This document shows, piece after piece, positions 42,326-50,643 of a stretch of DNA of 64,000 nt (position 1 is its first letter; each line of letters starts with the position of its first letter). Made by a program: the position numbers and the translations under genes. Location of the stretch: contig NZ_QORW01000007.1 of NCBI RefSeq assembly GCF_003574735.1, positions 248,001 to 312,000 of the forward strand, written 5' to 3'. The notes under the pieces were generated by a model. That model ran no database searches, was not told the DNA's origin, and saw nothing but the letters and a program-made list of their open reading frames with translations. Source of the DNA: Dongia deserti. GTDB lineage: Bacteria > Pseudomonadota > Alphaproteobacteria > Dongiales > Dongiaceae.

Positions 42326-43501
42326 TCATGCGCGGAGCGCGTCTGCGATGGCGGCGAATGCTGCCAGCAGCAGGTGGTCCGTCGCCTCGTCGAGCGGCAA
42401 AGGCTGCGAGGAGAGCTTGGCGATCACCATTTCCGCCACGGGATCAATGTAGATCCATTGGCCATGAATCCCGACAGCGCAATGGGCGCCGCTGGGGTTG
42501 CCGATCATGTACCACTGCGTGCGATAGCGGCCTTGGGGCAGGAACCTCGCCGCCGTTTCCGTCGCGAGCCAGGCGCCCTGATCGCCGTTCTGCAGGATAT
42601 CCTCGATCCACCGGCGCGGCACGATCTGCTGATCGCCGACCCGGCCGAAATTCCGCACCATCTCGCCAAAGCGCGCGAGGTCGCGCAATGCCACGCAGAT
42701 ACCACCGGCCGAGCGTGCGGCGCCCAGCCGGTCGACGGTCACGTGCGCATCGGCCTCGGTGCCGAGCCGGCTCCAGAGCAGCTCGGTCAAAAGCCGCGCA
42801 TAGGGCAGGCCGCCGGCGCGCTCCAGGATCCAACCCAGCAGGTCGGAATTCGGCGATACATAGTGGAACTTGGCGCCGTGGGGATTGGCGTCGCGCCGCA
42901 ACGTGACCAGAAAGGTGCGCAGATCCATGGCCAGCGCCGGGTTGTCCAGAGGGTTCCAGCCGGTCGCCGCGCGATAGCGCGCGAAGTCGCCGGTCAGATC
43001 GAGATAGTCCTCCGCGAATGCGATGCCGACGGTCATGTCGAGCACATGGCGCACTGTGCAATCGCCGTAAGCAGACCCGAGCGCTTCCGGGATGTAGCGC
43101 GCGGCCGGCGCATCGGGGTCGAGCTGCCCGCGTTCCACCAGGATGCCGGCAAGAATGCCGGTGATGGACTTGCTGACCGAGAAGACGATATGCGGATCGC
43201 TTGGCGTAAGGCCGTTGCCGTACCACTCGAAAGCGATGCGGCCCTTGTGCAGGACGAGGAAGCCATCGGTTGCAGTCTCCGGTAGCAGGCTTGCAGTCGT
43301 CCGCTGCGCACCGTCCGGTCCCGTGAACGCGAGCGCACCGATGTCGCGTGGGGCCTTCGGTAGAACGGAGACGCGCGCCGGGTCGTGTGCGATGCGCATG
43401 ACCGGGAGGACCTCCGGCACATGATGGAAGGCCCACCTGTTCCATGGCGCCTGACGCCAGTTGGCAAGCGTGACGCCCGCGCCTTGTGTGCTGTCGTTCA
43501 A
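42326..43501 (-). CDS. class C beta-lactamase family serine hydrolase (NylB-like)
   Basis: 391 residues from TTG 43501, which overlaps the ATPase stop; GGGAG lies about 10 bases upstream. The family nucleophile is in SVSK (FSVSKSITG). The second motif region is YVSPNSDLLG, and the third is replaced by HGQWIYIDP. Length and the pattern ARYIPEAL, VLDMTVGI, LDLTGDFARY match 6-aminohexanoate-dimer hydrolase-like enzymes. Placement inside an amide/branched-chain-type transporter operon suggests it hydrolyses the imported amide or ester. There is no signal peptide, so it is cytoplasmic. Confidence 0.8.
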   Translation of the reverse strand: MNDSTQGAGVTLANWRQAPWNRWAFHHVPEVLPVMRIAHDPARVSVLPKAPRDIGALAFTGPDGAQRTTASLLPETATDGFLVLHKGRIAFEWYGNGLTPSDPHIVFSVSKSITGILAGILVERGQLDPDAPAARYIPEALGSAYGDCTVRHVLDMTVGIAFAEDYLDLTGDFARYRAATGWNPLDNPALAMDLRTFLVTLRRDANPHGAKFHYVSPNSDLLGWILERAGGLPYARLLTELLWSRLGTEADAHVTVDRLGAARSAGGICVALRDLARFGEMVRNFGRVGDQQIVPRRWIEDILQNGDQGAWLATETAARFLPQGRYRTQWYMIGNPSGAHCAVGIHGQWIYIDPVAEMVIAKLSSQPLPLDEATDHLLLAAFAAIADALRA

Positions 43502-44229
43502 GATCTCTGCACTCCCAGTCTTTCCCGCTTCACCCCGACGCCGACATAGTGATGCAACAGCCGCGGATCGTCGCGCAGAACATCCGGTGCCACGCTCTCG
43601 CAGCTGCGTCCATTCTCGATGAACAGGATGCGGTCGGCGACAGTCAGCGCCGCTTCCACGCGCTGCTCCACCAGGATAGTTGCGACGCCTTCTGCCTTCA
43701 GCCGTCTGACGGTGTTGAGGATGGTGGTGATCGCGCTCGGCATCAAACCCTCGGTCGGCTCGTCCAGTAGCAGCGCCTTGGGCTCCAGGCAAAGCGCACG
43801 CGCGGTTGCCAGCATCTGTTGCTCGCCGCCGCTTAGGGTACCAGCGCGCTGGCGCATGCGCTCGCGGAGCACCGGAAACAAGATCAGCACGCGCTCCAAC
43901 GTGGCGGCGCCACGATCACGCGCCATCAGGCCGATCTGGAGGTTCTCCTCGACCGTCAGCTCGGAGAACAAGCGCCGCCCTTGCGGGCAATACCCGATGC
44001 CTTGCCTCGGCACGGCGTGGGCGGGTAGGGCTGAGAGTTCGGCGTCGTCCAGCGTCAGGCGCCCGGATCGGGCCCGCACCAAGCCCATGATCGCCTTGAG
44101 CAGCGTGGTCTTGCCAGCGCCGTTGCGGCCGAGCAGGCACAGAACTTCGCCCCCCTTTAGCTCCAATGCGAAGTCGCGCAGCACCTGCACATTGCCATAG
44201 AAGCAGTTGAGCCCTTCGACCCGCAGCAT
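43498..44229 (-). CDS. livF: branched-chain/amide ABC transporter ATP-binding protein (LivF type)
   Basis: 243 residues from ATG 44229, which shares one base with the stop of the preceding ATPase (TGATG). Walker A GRNGAGKTT, Q-loop YCPQGRRLFSELTVEENL, signature LSGGEQQMLATARAL, Walker B ALLLDEPTEGL, and the LivF-typical ILVEQRVEAAL. It powers import with the LivG partner and the two permeases. The start and overlaps show a single translationally coupled operon. Substrate specificity is carried by the binding protein at the operon head, probably amino acids, urea or short-chain amides. Confidence 0.93.
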   Translation of the reverse strand: MLRVEGLNCFYGNVQVLRDFALELKGGEVLCLLGRNGAGKTTLLKAIMGLVRARSGRLTLDDAELSALPAHAVPRQGIGYCPQGRRLFSELTVEENLQIGLMARDRGAATLERVLILFPVLRERMRQRAGTLSGGEQQMLATARALCLEPKALLLDEPTEGLMPSAITTILNTVRRLKAEGVATILVEQRVEAALTVADRILFIENGRSCESVAPDVLRDDPRLLHHYVGVGVKRERLGVQRS

Positions 44230-44963
44230 CACGCCCCCAGATAGGCTTGCTGAACGGCCGCATTGGCGGTGATCTCGGCCGGCGTGCCTTCCGCCAGGAT
44301 CGCGCCATTGCTCATGACCGTGATGCGCTCGGCCAGCTCCATCACGACATCCATGTTGTGCTCGATGAGGAGAATGGTCGCATCCGCCGCGATCTCGCGC
44401 ACCAGGCTGCAGAAATCGGTGATCTCCGCCTCGGACAAGCCCTGGGTCGGCTCGTCCAGCACCAGCAGCTTGGGCTTCAGCGCCAGGCTCATCGCGACCT
44501 CCAGCAGGCGCTGGTGGCCATACGGCAGGTTGGCGGCCGGTGTGTCGCTGCGCTCGTGCAGATGCACGCGCGCGAGCGCATCCGTGACGGATGACGCGAG
44601 TGCTGACGAATCGACGGTATGCCACGGCGCCTTGCCTAGGGTTAACGCACGCTGGGCCGCCAGGGCCACATTCTCGAAGCAGGAGAGATTACGGAATACG
44701 CTGGTGATCTGGAAGGTGTAGACGATGCCGCGCGCGACCCGCTCCCATGGCGGCAGATGCGTGATCTCTGTGCCGTCGAACAGGATCGTGCCATCGCTCG
44801 GGGCCAGGCGGCCGCAGATCATGCTGACGAGCGTGGTCTTGCCAGCGCCATTGGGCCCGATGACGGCGCGGATTTCGCCCGCTTCTAGCCGGAAGTCGAC
44901 TGTGTCGACCGCCGTTAATCCGCCGAAGCGCCGGCTCAATGCCTTGGTCTCGAGGAAACTCAT
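44229..44963 (-). CDS. livG: branched-chain/amide ABC transporter ATP-binding protein (LivG type)
   Basis: 244 residues from ATG 44963, overlapping the permease stop as ATGA (an in-frame ATG at 44972 is an alternative). Walker A GPNGAGKTT, LivG-style YTFQITSVFRNLSCFENVAL, signature-like LPYGHQRLLEVAMSLAL (a divergent form usual for LivG), Walker B LLVLDEPTQGL, and IEHNMDVVMELAERI. It is the second ATPase of the heterodimer. Neighbours on both sides are components of the same importer. Confidence 0.93.
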   Translation of the reverse strand: MSFLETKALSRRFGGLTAVDTVDFRLEAGEIRAVIGPNGAGKTTLVSMICGRLAPSDGTILFDGTEITHLPPWERVARGIVYTFQITSVFRNLSCFENVALAAQRALTLGKAPWHTVDSSALASSVTDALARVHLHERSDTPAANLPYGHQRLLEVAMSLALKPKLLVLDEPTQGLSEAEITDFCSLVREIAADATILLIEHNMDVVMELAERITVMSNGAILAEGTPAEITANAAVQQAYLGA

Positions 44964-45901
44964 GGCAGCCATCTCAGGCGCTTCTCGCGCAGGGTGCCGA
45001 GAATGCCCTTTGGGAAGAACAGGGTCAGCAGCACGAGCGCGGCGCCCACCACGATGCGATAGCTCTGGGTCACCTCGCTGGTCCATTCGACCAGGTAGAA
45101 CATCAGCAAGGCCCCGATGATGGGACCAAGCACGGTTCCTGCGCCGCCCAGCAGCACCCACAGCAGGGCGAAGATCGAATACTCGATGGAGGCGAAGGTT
45201 GCGCCGACATAGCCGAACATCAGTGCGTAGGAGGCTCCCGCCGCACCCGACAGCAGGCCGGAGAGGGCGAGCGCCAGCAGCTTGTAGCGGAAGGTGTGGT
45301 AACCCAGCATCTTCACCCGCTCCTCGTTCTCACGGATCGCGACCAGGACGCGGCCGACGCGCGAGCGGATCAGGATGTAGCAGAGCACGAGTGCGCCGGT
45401 GAACAAGGCGAGCGCGAGATTATAGCGGAAGGTTGGGTTGGTCAGGCTGAGACCGCCGATCTGGCGAGCGGCACCGCTCAGCACGAGGCCTTCATCGCCA
45501 CGCGTCACCTGGTTGAAATAGAGAATGAGCAGGAAGCAGGCCTGCGCGAACATCATGGTCACGATCATGAAGGACACACCCGTGGTGCGCAGGGCGACCA
45601 GCCCGACGGCGGTCGCGAAGGCAAGGGCGGCTGCGGCACCCAGAATGAAGGCGCTGATCGGATCGATATTGAAGTAATGCACCGTAAGTCCGGCGGCATA
45701 GAGGCCGGCAGCGAAGAACATCGCGTGGCCAAGGCTGAGCAGACCAGTATAGCCGATCAGGATGTTGTAGCCGATGCCATAGGTGGCCAGCACCATGATG
45801 CTGGTGAAGTTGGTGTGATGATAGGGCGGCAGCACGAATTGCAGCAGGAAGAGCAGTGCGAGCGCGCCGCCATGGAATGCGAGCGAGCGATGACGGTCCA
45901 T
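44960..45901 (-). CDS. livM: branched-chain/amide ABC transporter permease (LivM type)
   Basis: 313 residues with about nine membrane helices. LivM landmarks: GLLSLGHAMFFAAGLYAAG, the EAA-type loop GRVLVAIRENEERVKMLGY, and GGAGTVLGPIIGALL near the end. ATG 45901 shares a base with the LivH stop. The C-terminal FFPKGILGTLREKR is typical. It forms the channel with LivH. Confidence 0.92.
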   Translation of the reverse strand: MDRHRSLAFHGGALALLFLLQFVLPPYHHTNFTSIMVLATYGIGYNILIGYTGLLSLGHAMFFAAGLYAAGLTVHYFNIDPISAFILGAAAALAFATAVGLVALRTTGVSFMIVTMMFAQACFLLILYFNQVTRGDEGLVLSGAARQIGGLSLTNPTFRYNLALALFTGALVLCYILIRSRVGRVLVAIRENEERVKMLGYHTFRYKLLALALSGLLSGAAGASYALMFGYVGATFASIEYSIFALLWVLLGGAGTVLGPIIGALLMFYLVEWTSEVTQSYRIVVGAALVLLTLFFPKGILGTLREKRLRWLP

Positions 45902-46779
45902 CAGCGCGCCTTTCCGCCGAACAGGCCTTCCGGCCGGAAGATCAACACAAGGGCGACCAGCAAGGTCGCCAGGATCTTCGACAGATTGGGCGAGAAAAAT
46001 ACCGAGATCACGCCGTCGCTGATGCCGATCACGAACGCGGCGATGATGGCGCCGCGCAGGCTGCCCAGCCCGCCGATGATGACGACGATGAAGGAGAGCA
46101 GCAGCGGATCAAGGCCCATCAGGTAATAGGCCTGCTTGATCGGCACGATCAGCACGCCAGCGATGGCGGCGAGCATGGCACCGAGCGCGAACACGGCCGC
46201 ATAGACCCGGTCGACAGGAATACCGAAGGCCTGTGCCGTCTCGCTGTCGAACTGGGTTGCGCGCATCACGAGACCGAGCTTGGTCTTGGCGATGCCGTAC
46301 CAGGTCGCCAGCAGCAGCAATGCAGCAATGCCGGCGACCACCAGCTTGTAGCCGGAATAGCCGAACCAGGGGAGCTGGACGCGGAAGTTGATCGGCGCCT
46401 CGACCGAGCGTGCATCGGGTCCGTAGAAGATGAGCACGAGCTGCTGGATGATGTAGAGCAGGCCGATGGTCGCGACGATGGTTGCCTCGGGCTGATAATT
46501 GAATCGTCGCAGGATCGCACGGTCGATCACCAGCGCCGCACCGCCGACGACGATCGGGCTCGCGATGACTGCGACCAGGAAGCCAAGCGCCGGATTGCCG
46601 ACCAGGTGCGCGAAGGCCCAGGCGAACACCGCTCCCAGCATGAAGAACTCGCCGTGCGCCACGTTCACGATGCGCATGACGCCGAACACCAGTGTCAGGC
46701 CCAACGCCGTCAACGCCAGCACGAACGCGGCCACGGTGCCTTCCATCAGGGCGAGGAGGAGGTGAGGGCCGAGGCTCAT
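45901..46779 (-). CDS. livH: branched-chain/amide ABC transporter permease (LivH type)
   Basis: 292 residues from ATG 46779 (a longer frame adds non-family sequence). Landmarks: GLTLVFGVMRIVNVAHGEFF near the N-terminus, then MRATQFDSETAQAFGIPVDR (cytoplasmic loop), GGLGSLRGAIIAAFVIG, and LIFRPEGLFG at the end. It is the first permease after the binding protein, separated by a palindromic intergenic element that may tune relative expression. Confidence 0.92.
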   Translation of the reverse strand: MSLGPHLLLALMEGTVAAFVLALTALGLTLVFGVMRIVNVAHGEFFMLGAVFAWAFAHLVGNPALGFLVAVIASPIVVGGAALVIDRAILRRFNYQPEATIVATIGLLYIIQQLVLIFYGPDARSVEAPINFRVQLPWFGYSGYKLVVAGIAALLLLATWYGIAKTKLGLVMRATQFDSETAQAFGIPVDRVYAAVFALGAMLAAIAGVLIVPIKQAYYLMGLDPLLLSFIVVIIGGLGSLRGAIIAAFVIGISDGVISVFFSPNLSKILATLLVALVLIFRPEGLFGGKAR

Positions 46780-46813
46780 AGAATTCGCATCGATGGAGTT
46801 AGCATCACACTCT

Positions 46814-46926
46814 CCCTCCCCCAAGCTGGGGGAGGGTCGGGGCGGGGGTTAGTCTATCGTGCGAAGATTGAGTCGAGCTGAAGCGCCGGCGCCCCCACCC
46901 TAACCCTCCCCCGGCTCGGGGGAGGG
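46814..46926. repeat. 113-bp composite palindromic repeat
   Basis: Two 23-base hairpins, CCCTCCCCC-AAGCT-GGGGGAGGG (46814-46836) and CCCTCCCCC-GGCTC-GGGGGAGGG (46904-46926), stand 67 bases apart. The sequence after the left one (GGGTCGGGGCGGGGG) is complementary to the sequence before the right one, so the whole element can fold as one long stem. This is the layout of a BIME/REP-type intergenic element. It sits between the binding protein and the permease genes. Confidence 0.8.
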
Positions 46927-46955
46927 AATTCCACCGCGAATCCAGCATTGCGCTC

Positions 46956-48281
46956 TTACAGCGCCATCTTCGTGTAGTCGGTCTCGGGCTCGTAGGTGCC
47001 GTCGGCGATCTCGGTCTTGTGCACCACCTCCAGCTTGCCGCCCGCGACCTTCGAGATGAACTGGTGGCCGAAGCACTGATGGATCTGGCCGACGAAGGTC
47101 TTGTCGCCCTGCGGGTGCTCGTTGCCTTCCTTCCAGCCTTTCATGGCCTCGGTCGCCTCAACCAGCTTCTTCTTGTCGGCGGCGGTGGCGGATTGATAGC
47201 CGCTCGCCTCGACCGCTTCCTTGATGATGTAGAGCGTCTCCCAGCAGCCGAACATGTGGGAGTAGGTGGCGACATCCTTTGAATCCTCAAGGCTCGCGCC
47301 GTTGTTGTCGACGCCGACGGCGGCGCGATAGAACTTGTCCGCCTCGCTCTGGTTGGCCTGGGCATAGCGCGGGTAGGCCTCCCAGAAATAGGTGCCGTCG
47401 AGGAACTCGAGGCCCGGACTCGCGATATCGACCGCTTCGAGCGAGTCGATGAAGCCGAAGATCTGTGGCCGGTTGGAACCGTAGAACTCGCCCATCTCCT
47501 TGACGAAGGTCAGCACGCCGGGTCCTACCATGACGTGGTAGAGCACTTCGGTATCGCTCGGAATCTGCGGGAAATACTTGGTGTAGGAGGTTTCCGTCGC
47601 CGGGATCGGCAGGAGCTTCAGAACCTGGCCGCCCTGCTTCTCGATCGCCGCGCTGAAATAGTCGCGATGGTCATAGCCGAAGGCATAGTCCGGGAAGATC
47701 ATCGTGATCTTCTTGCCGAGATTGCCGGCAATCCACGGGGCCATGGAGCTGACCTGCGCCTTTACGTCGGTAATGCCGGGCTGGAACGTGTAGCGATTGA
47801 GTGCGCCGGAAGCGACGTGATGGCCCTCGCTCACCACATAGTACGGCATCTTGAGCTCGCCGGCCCGCGGCGCCGAGCCCATCACCACGTGCGAGAACAA
47901 CGTGCCGAACGTGATGTCGACCTTGTGCTGGGAGGCGAACTTCTCGACCACTTCCGAGCCGCGCTTGGGATCCGTGCCGTCATCCTCGGTGATCAGCTGG
48001 ATCGGTCGCCCTGCAATGCCGCCCGCATCGTTGATGAGCTTCACCGCGGCGTTGGTGGTGCGCTCATACCAGCGGCCGTAGGCGGCGCCGATACCGGTCC
48101 GATGCGCCTGGAATCCGATCTTAAGGGGCTCGGCTGCGCTGACCTGGATATAGCGCACGAAGCCTGGTGCAAGGCCAAGTGCGGCGCTGCCACCCGCCAC
48201 CGCGCCAAGGCCTTTCAGAGCGGCGCGGCGCGAGATCAAGCTCTTCTGATTATTGGATTTTGGAGTCTTGGAACGAGTCAT
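46956..48281 (-). CDS. ABC transporter substrate-binding protein (branched-chain amino acid/amide type)
   Basis: 441 residues; GGGAGG precedes ATG 48281. Twin-arginine signal SRRAALKGLGAVAGGS. The periplasmic binding protein family 6 domain starts KIGFQAHRTGIGAAYGRW, with NDAGGIAGRPIQLITEDDGT (typical hinge region) and VVEKFASQHKVDI. Features fit Liv/Urt-type proteins binding amino acids, urea or short-chain amides. The operon it heads encodes two permeases, two ATPases, a NylB-like hydrolase and a PrsW protease. A 14-base palindrome lies 70 bases upstream of the start. Confidence 0.92.
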   Translation of the reverse strand: MTRSKTPKSNNQKSLISRRAALKGLGAVAGGSAALGLAPGFVRYIQVSAAEPLKIGFQAHRTGIGAAYGRWYERTTNAAVKLINDAGGIAGRPIQLITEDDGTDPKRGSEVVEKFASQHKVDITFGTLFSHVVMGSAPRAGELKMPYYVVSEGHHVASGALNRYTFQPGITDVKAQVSSMAPWIAGNLGKKITMIFPDYAFGYDHRDYFSAAIEKQGGQVLKLLPIPATETSYTKYFPQIPSDTEVLYHVMVGPGVLTFVKEMGEFYGSNRPQIFGFIDSLEAVDIASPGLEFLDGTYFWEAYPRYAQANQSEADKFYRAAVGVDNNGASLEDSKDVATYSHMFGCWETLYIIKEAVEASGYQSATAADKKKLVEATEAMKGWKEGNEHPQGDKTFVGQIHQCFGHQFISKVAGGKLEVVHKTEIADGTYEPETDYTKMAL

Positions 48282-48350
48282 CGCAAACCTCCCCCAGTTA
48301 AGTGGAATCCCTGTTTAGGCGGTGCCGCGCCAGCCGGCGACTTCTAGATC

Positions 48351-48364
48351 GTTCGTATACGAAC
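48351..48364. promoter_or_regulatory. perfect 14-base palindrome upstream of the Liv-type operon
   Basis: GTTCGTATACGAAC is a perfect palindrome without spacer, 70 bases upstream of the binding-protein start and 23 bases downstream of the membrane-protein stop. The core TCGTATACGA resembles GntR- or TetR-family operators. No regulator gene is adjacent; candidates in the window are the two TetR genes. Confidence 0.5.
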
Positions 48365-48386
48365 TTTATCACGGGGCGGCCAAAAC

Positions 48387-49802
48387 TCAACCGGCTGCCG
48401 GCGTCGAGAGCAGCCACAAGCCGAACAACGTGTAGGCTACCATCAGTACGGCCAGCGGCGCTTGGCTCAGCAGTGTCGTCATGCGGTCGGCTCCCGCTCG
48501 CAACGTCACGAGATGCGCGACCAGCACGGCGATGATGTGACCGATCACGATGCCGGCCGCCTGCAGGTTCCAGATCAGCGTGACGCCGGCGCGGTGCGAC
48601 AGGAATGAGGTCGTGATGCGGTGCATCCGCTCTTCCGAATTGAACCAGCCAAGTGCAAACGGATCGGTCAGCGCGATCGCGGCGTATTGGCCGTTCACCA
48701 GGAATGCAGTCAGGTAATGCGCGAACTGGTAGCCGACAGAGATCGGCAGGATTGAAGCGGCGAGGGCGCCGGCCCTCGGCCAGAACGGATCGCGGCTACC
48801 CGCGAGCGCACGTCCGATCCAGATGCACGCGAGGAACGCCGCGCCGAGCACGCCCCAGAGGGCGACAAGACCGATGCTGTTGACACTCATCACGGCGCTG
48901 CGGCCCGGGAACTCCAGCGGATTGATACCATTGAGGCCGAGCCACCAGAAGGTCTTGCTGAGCCCATCGAACGACACCGCCGCGAGGGTGAGGAGCACGA
49001 ACAGGACGCCGCTCGGTGGCAGGGGCGCGAGGTCGACAAGCGCGCGTCCGGGAATAAGCAACTTGAACTGTCGTAGCGCGGTTGCGGCAGGCTCGGATTG
49101 CAGCGGCGCAATGCGTGCGATCAGGGAAAAGAACACCGAGAAAGTCTCGGCCCGGCTCAGCCACGCCTCCTCGCCGAACAGCGCCATGCCGATCCACGTG
49201 GCGATGGTGTAGAGGATGATCGCTTGCGCCAGGACAGCGGGATCATTCGGGGCGAGATGGACCAGCTCGAACCAGGCAAACGCGAGCAACCCGATGATTG
49301 CCGGCCAATAGCCGAGGTGATAGGGCAGCGGCGCCTTTCGCAGTCCGAGCAGTCGGAATGGCCCGGCCCACGGATTGAGATAGCGCCAGAGGTTACCGAA
49401 CAGGGCATGGGCGATCGTCAGGCCGATCCACCAGATCGTCCACACCGTGAGCGGCAACGGGTTGTCCAGCGGATCCCGGCTGCCGACATAGCCGGCGGTC
49501 AGCAGCACCACGAGAATGGCGAAGGACGCGAGACTAGCGCCGGTTTCATTCGGGACACGGAGGCGCCCCAATGTCCATCGCGCATCCGACCAACGCTTCA
49601 GCCGCTCGGCCGGCAGGGCAAGCAGGATCATGAAAGAGCCCGCCACAGCCAGCGCACCGCCGAGCAGGTAATAACCCGTCGGCAACAGCAGGATGAAAGC
49701 ACGCTCGGTCGTGTGGGCGAAGGCTGGAGTTGTCGAGGCGGCGACGAAACCGAGCGCGCAGGGGGCGCTCCATCTCGCGCTCCCCCGAGCGTCGCCCCTC
49801 AT
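48387..49802 (-). CDS. polytopic membrane protein
   Basis: 471 residues. N-terminal signal-like segment ending AFAHTTERA, then about 11 helices (GYYLLGGALAVAGSFMILLA, ASFAILVVLLTAGYVGS, WPAIIGLLAFAWFELVHLA, and others). The opening H-T-T-E-R-A-F-I-L-L-L-P-T-G-Y-Y style occurs in membrane proteins that databases label fenitrothion hydrolase, but no hydrolase motif is visible and that label should be treated as historical. It follows the SDR gene by six bases and is probably cotranscribed. Function unknown. Confidence 0.7.
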   Translation of the reverse strand: MRGDARGSARWSAPCALGFVAASTTPAFAHTTERAFILLLPTGYYLLGGALAVAGSFMILLALPAERLKRWSDARWTLGRLRVPNETGASLASFAILVVLLTAGYVGSRDPLDNPLPLTVWTIWWIGLTIAHALFGNLWRYLNPWAGPFRLLGLRKAPLPYHLGYWPAIIGLLAFAWFELVHLAPNDPAVLAQAIILYTIATWIGMALFGEEAWLSRAETFSVFFSLIARIAPLQSEPAATALRQFKLLIPGRALVDLAPLPPSGVLFVLLTLAAVSFDGLSKTFWWLGLNGINPLEFPGRSAVMSVNSIGLVALWGVLGAAFLACIWIGRALAGSRDPFWPRAGALAASILPISVGYQFAHYLTAFLVNGQYAAIALTDPFALGWFNSEERMHRITTSFLSHRAGVTLIWNLQAAGIVIGHIIAVLVAHLVTLRAGADRMTTLLSQAPLAVLMVAYTLFGLWLLSTPAAG

Positions 49803-49808
49803 AAAGAT

Positions 49809-50555
49809 CTACCGCCCGCCCGACACGTTGAACAAGGTCGCCGTCACATAGCTTGCCTTGTCCGACAGCAACCACAGCACCGCCTCCGCCACTTCTGCGG
49901 CGGAGCCGCCGCGGCCTATGGGGATGTTGGCAGCGAGCTTCGTGATGCGGTTCTCGATGCCGGTGTCGTCCTGCATGTCGGTGTCGATGAGGCCGGGCCG
50001 CAAGCCGTTCACGCGGATGCCGTCGCCCGCAACCTCCTTCCCAAGGCCCGTGGTCAACACGTCGATTCCACCCTTGGCCGCGGCATAGGGCACGAAGCCG
50101 CCGATGCCGTGGAGCTCCGATGCCATGGAGGAGATGGTGACGATCGCGCCTCCTTTGCCGCCGCGCGACTTGCCCATGCGCCGCACCGCTTCCCGCAAGC
50201 AGACGAGATGCGCGGCCAGGTCCACCTCGATGACGCGCTTGATCTCCTCGACGGCAATGTCGGCGAGTGGCGAGGCCTTGTGAATGATACCAGCATTGCT
50301 GACGAAGGCATCGATGTAGCCGAGCTCCCTCGCCGCCTGGTCGAACAGCGAGGCGACCTGAGCTGGGTCGGCCACTTCCGACTTGATCGCGACCGCTTTG
50401 CGGCCAAGACCGTGGATTTCCGCGAGGACTGTCTTGGCGGCATCGGCCCGGCCGGCATAGCTGAAAGCCACCTCATAGCCTTCACGGGCGGCCAGCCGGC
50501 ACACCGCCGCGCCGATGCCGCGCGATCCGCCGGTCACCAGAAGGGTCTTGGCCAT
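49809..50555 (-). CDS. SDR family oxidoreductase
   Basis: 248 residues, full length. VTGGSRGIGAAV binds the cofactor; SNAGI, ISSMASEL with the catalytic Ser, and YAAAKGG with the Tyr/Lys pair are intact; the end reads VTATLFNVSGGR. GAAAGGACGAGG precedes the ATG. It resembles 3-oxoacyl-ACP reductase/glucose dehydrogenase-type SDRs. It is the first gene of a pair with the membrane protein and is divergent from the aminotransferase at 50644 across 88 bases. Substrate unknown. Confidence 0.88.
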   Translation of the reverse strand: MAKTLLVTGGSRGIGAAVCRLAAREGYEVAFSYAGRADAAKTVLAEIHGLGRKAVAIKSEVADPAQVASLFDQAARELGYIDAFVSNAGIIHKASPLADIAVEEIKRVIEVDLAAHLVCLREAVRRMGKSRGGKGGAIVTISSMASELHGIGGFVPYAAAKGGIDVLTTGLGKEVAGDGIRVNGLRPGLIDTDMQDDTGIENRITKLAANIPIGRGGSAAEVAEAVLWLLSDKASYVTATLFNVSGGR

Positions 50556-50643
50556 GTCGTCCTCGTCCTTTCCCGATTGTGCCGACCACGGCTAACATTG
50601 CCCCGGCCTTCCGGCAAGCTTCTACCAGGATCAGGAAACGCGC

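Noticed and set aside
42002-43285. A long plus-strand frame opposite the serine hydrolase
   Set aside because: Antisense to clear motifs of the hydrolase and PrsW genes; composition is Arg/Gln-rich shadow.
44939-46126. A 395-codon plus-strand frame opposite the Liv permease and ATPase
   Set aside because: No motif and low-complexity His/Gln/Asp composition; the minus strand encodes canonical permease and ATPase motifs.
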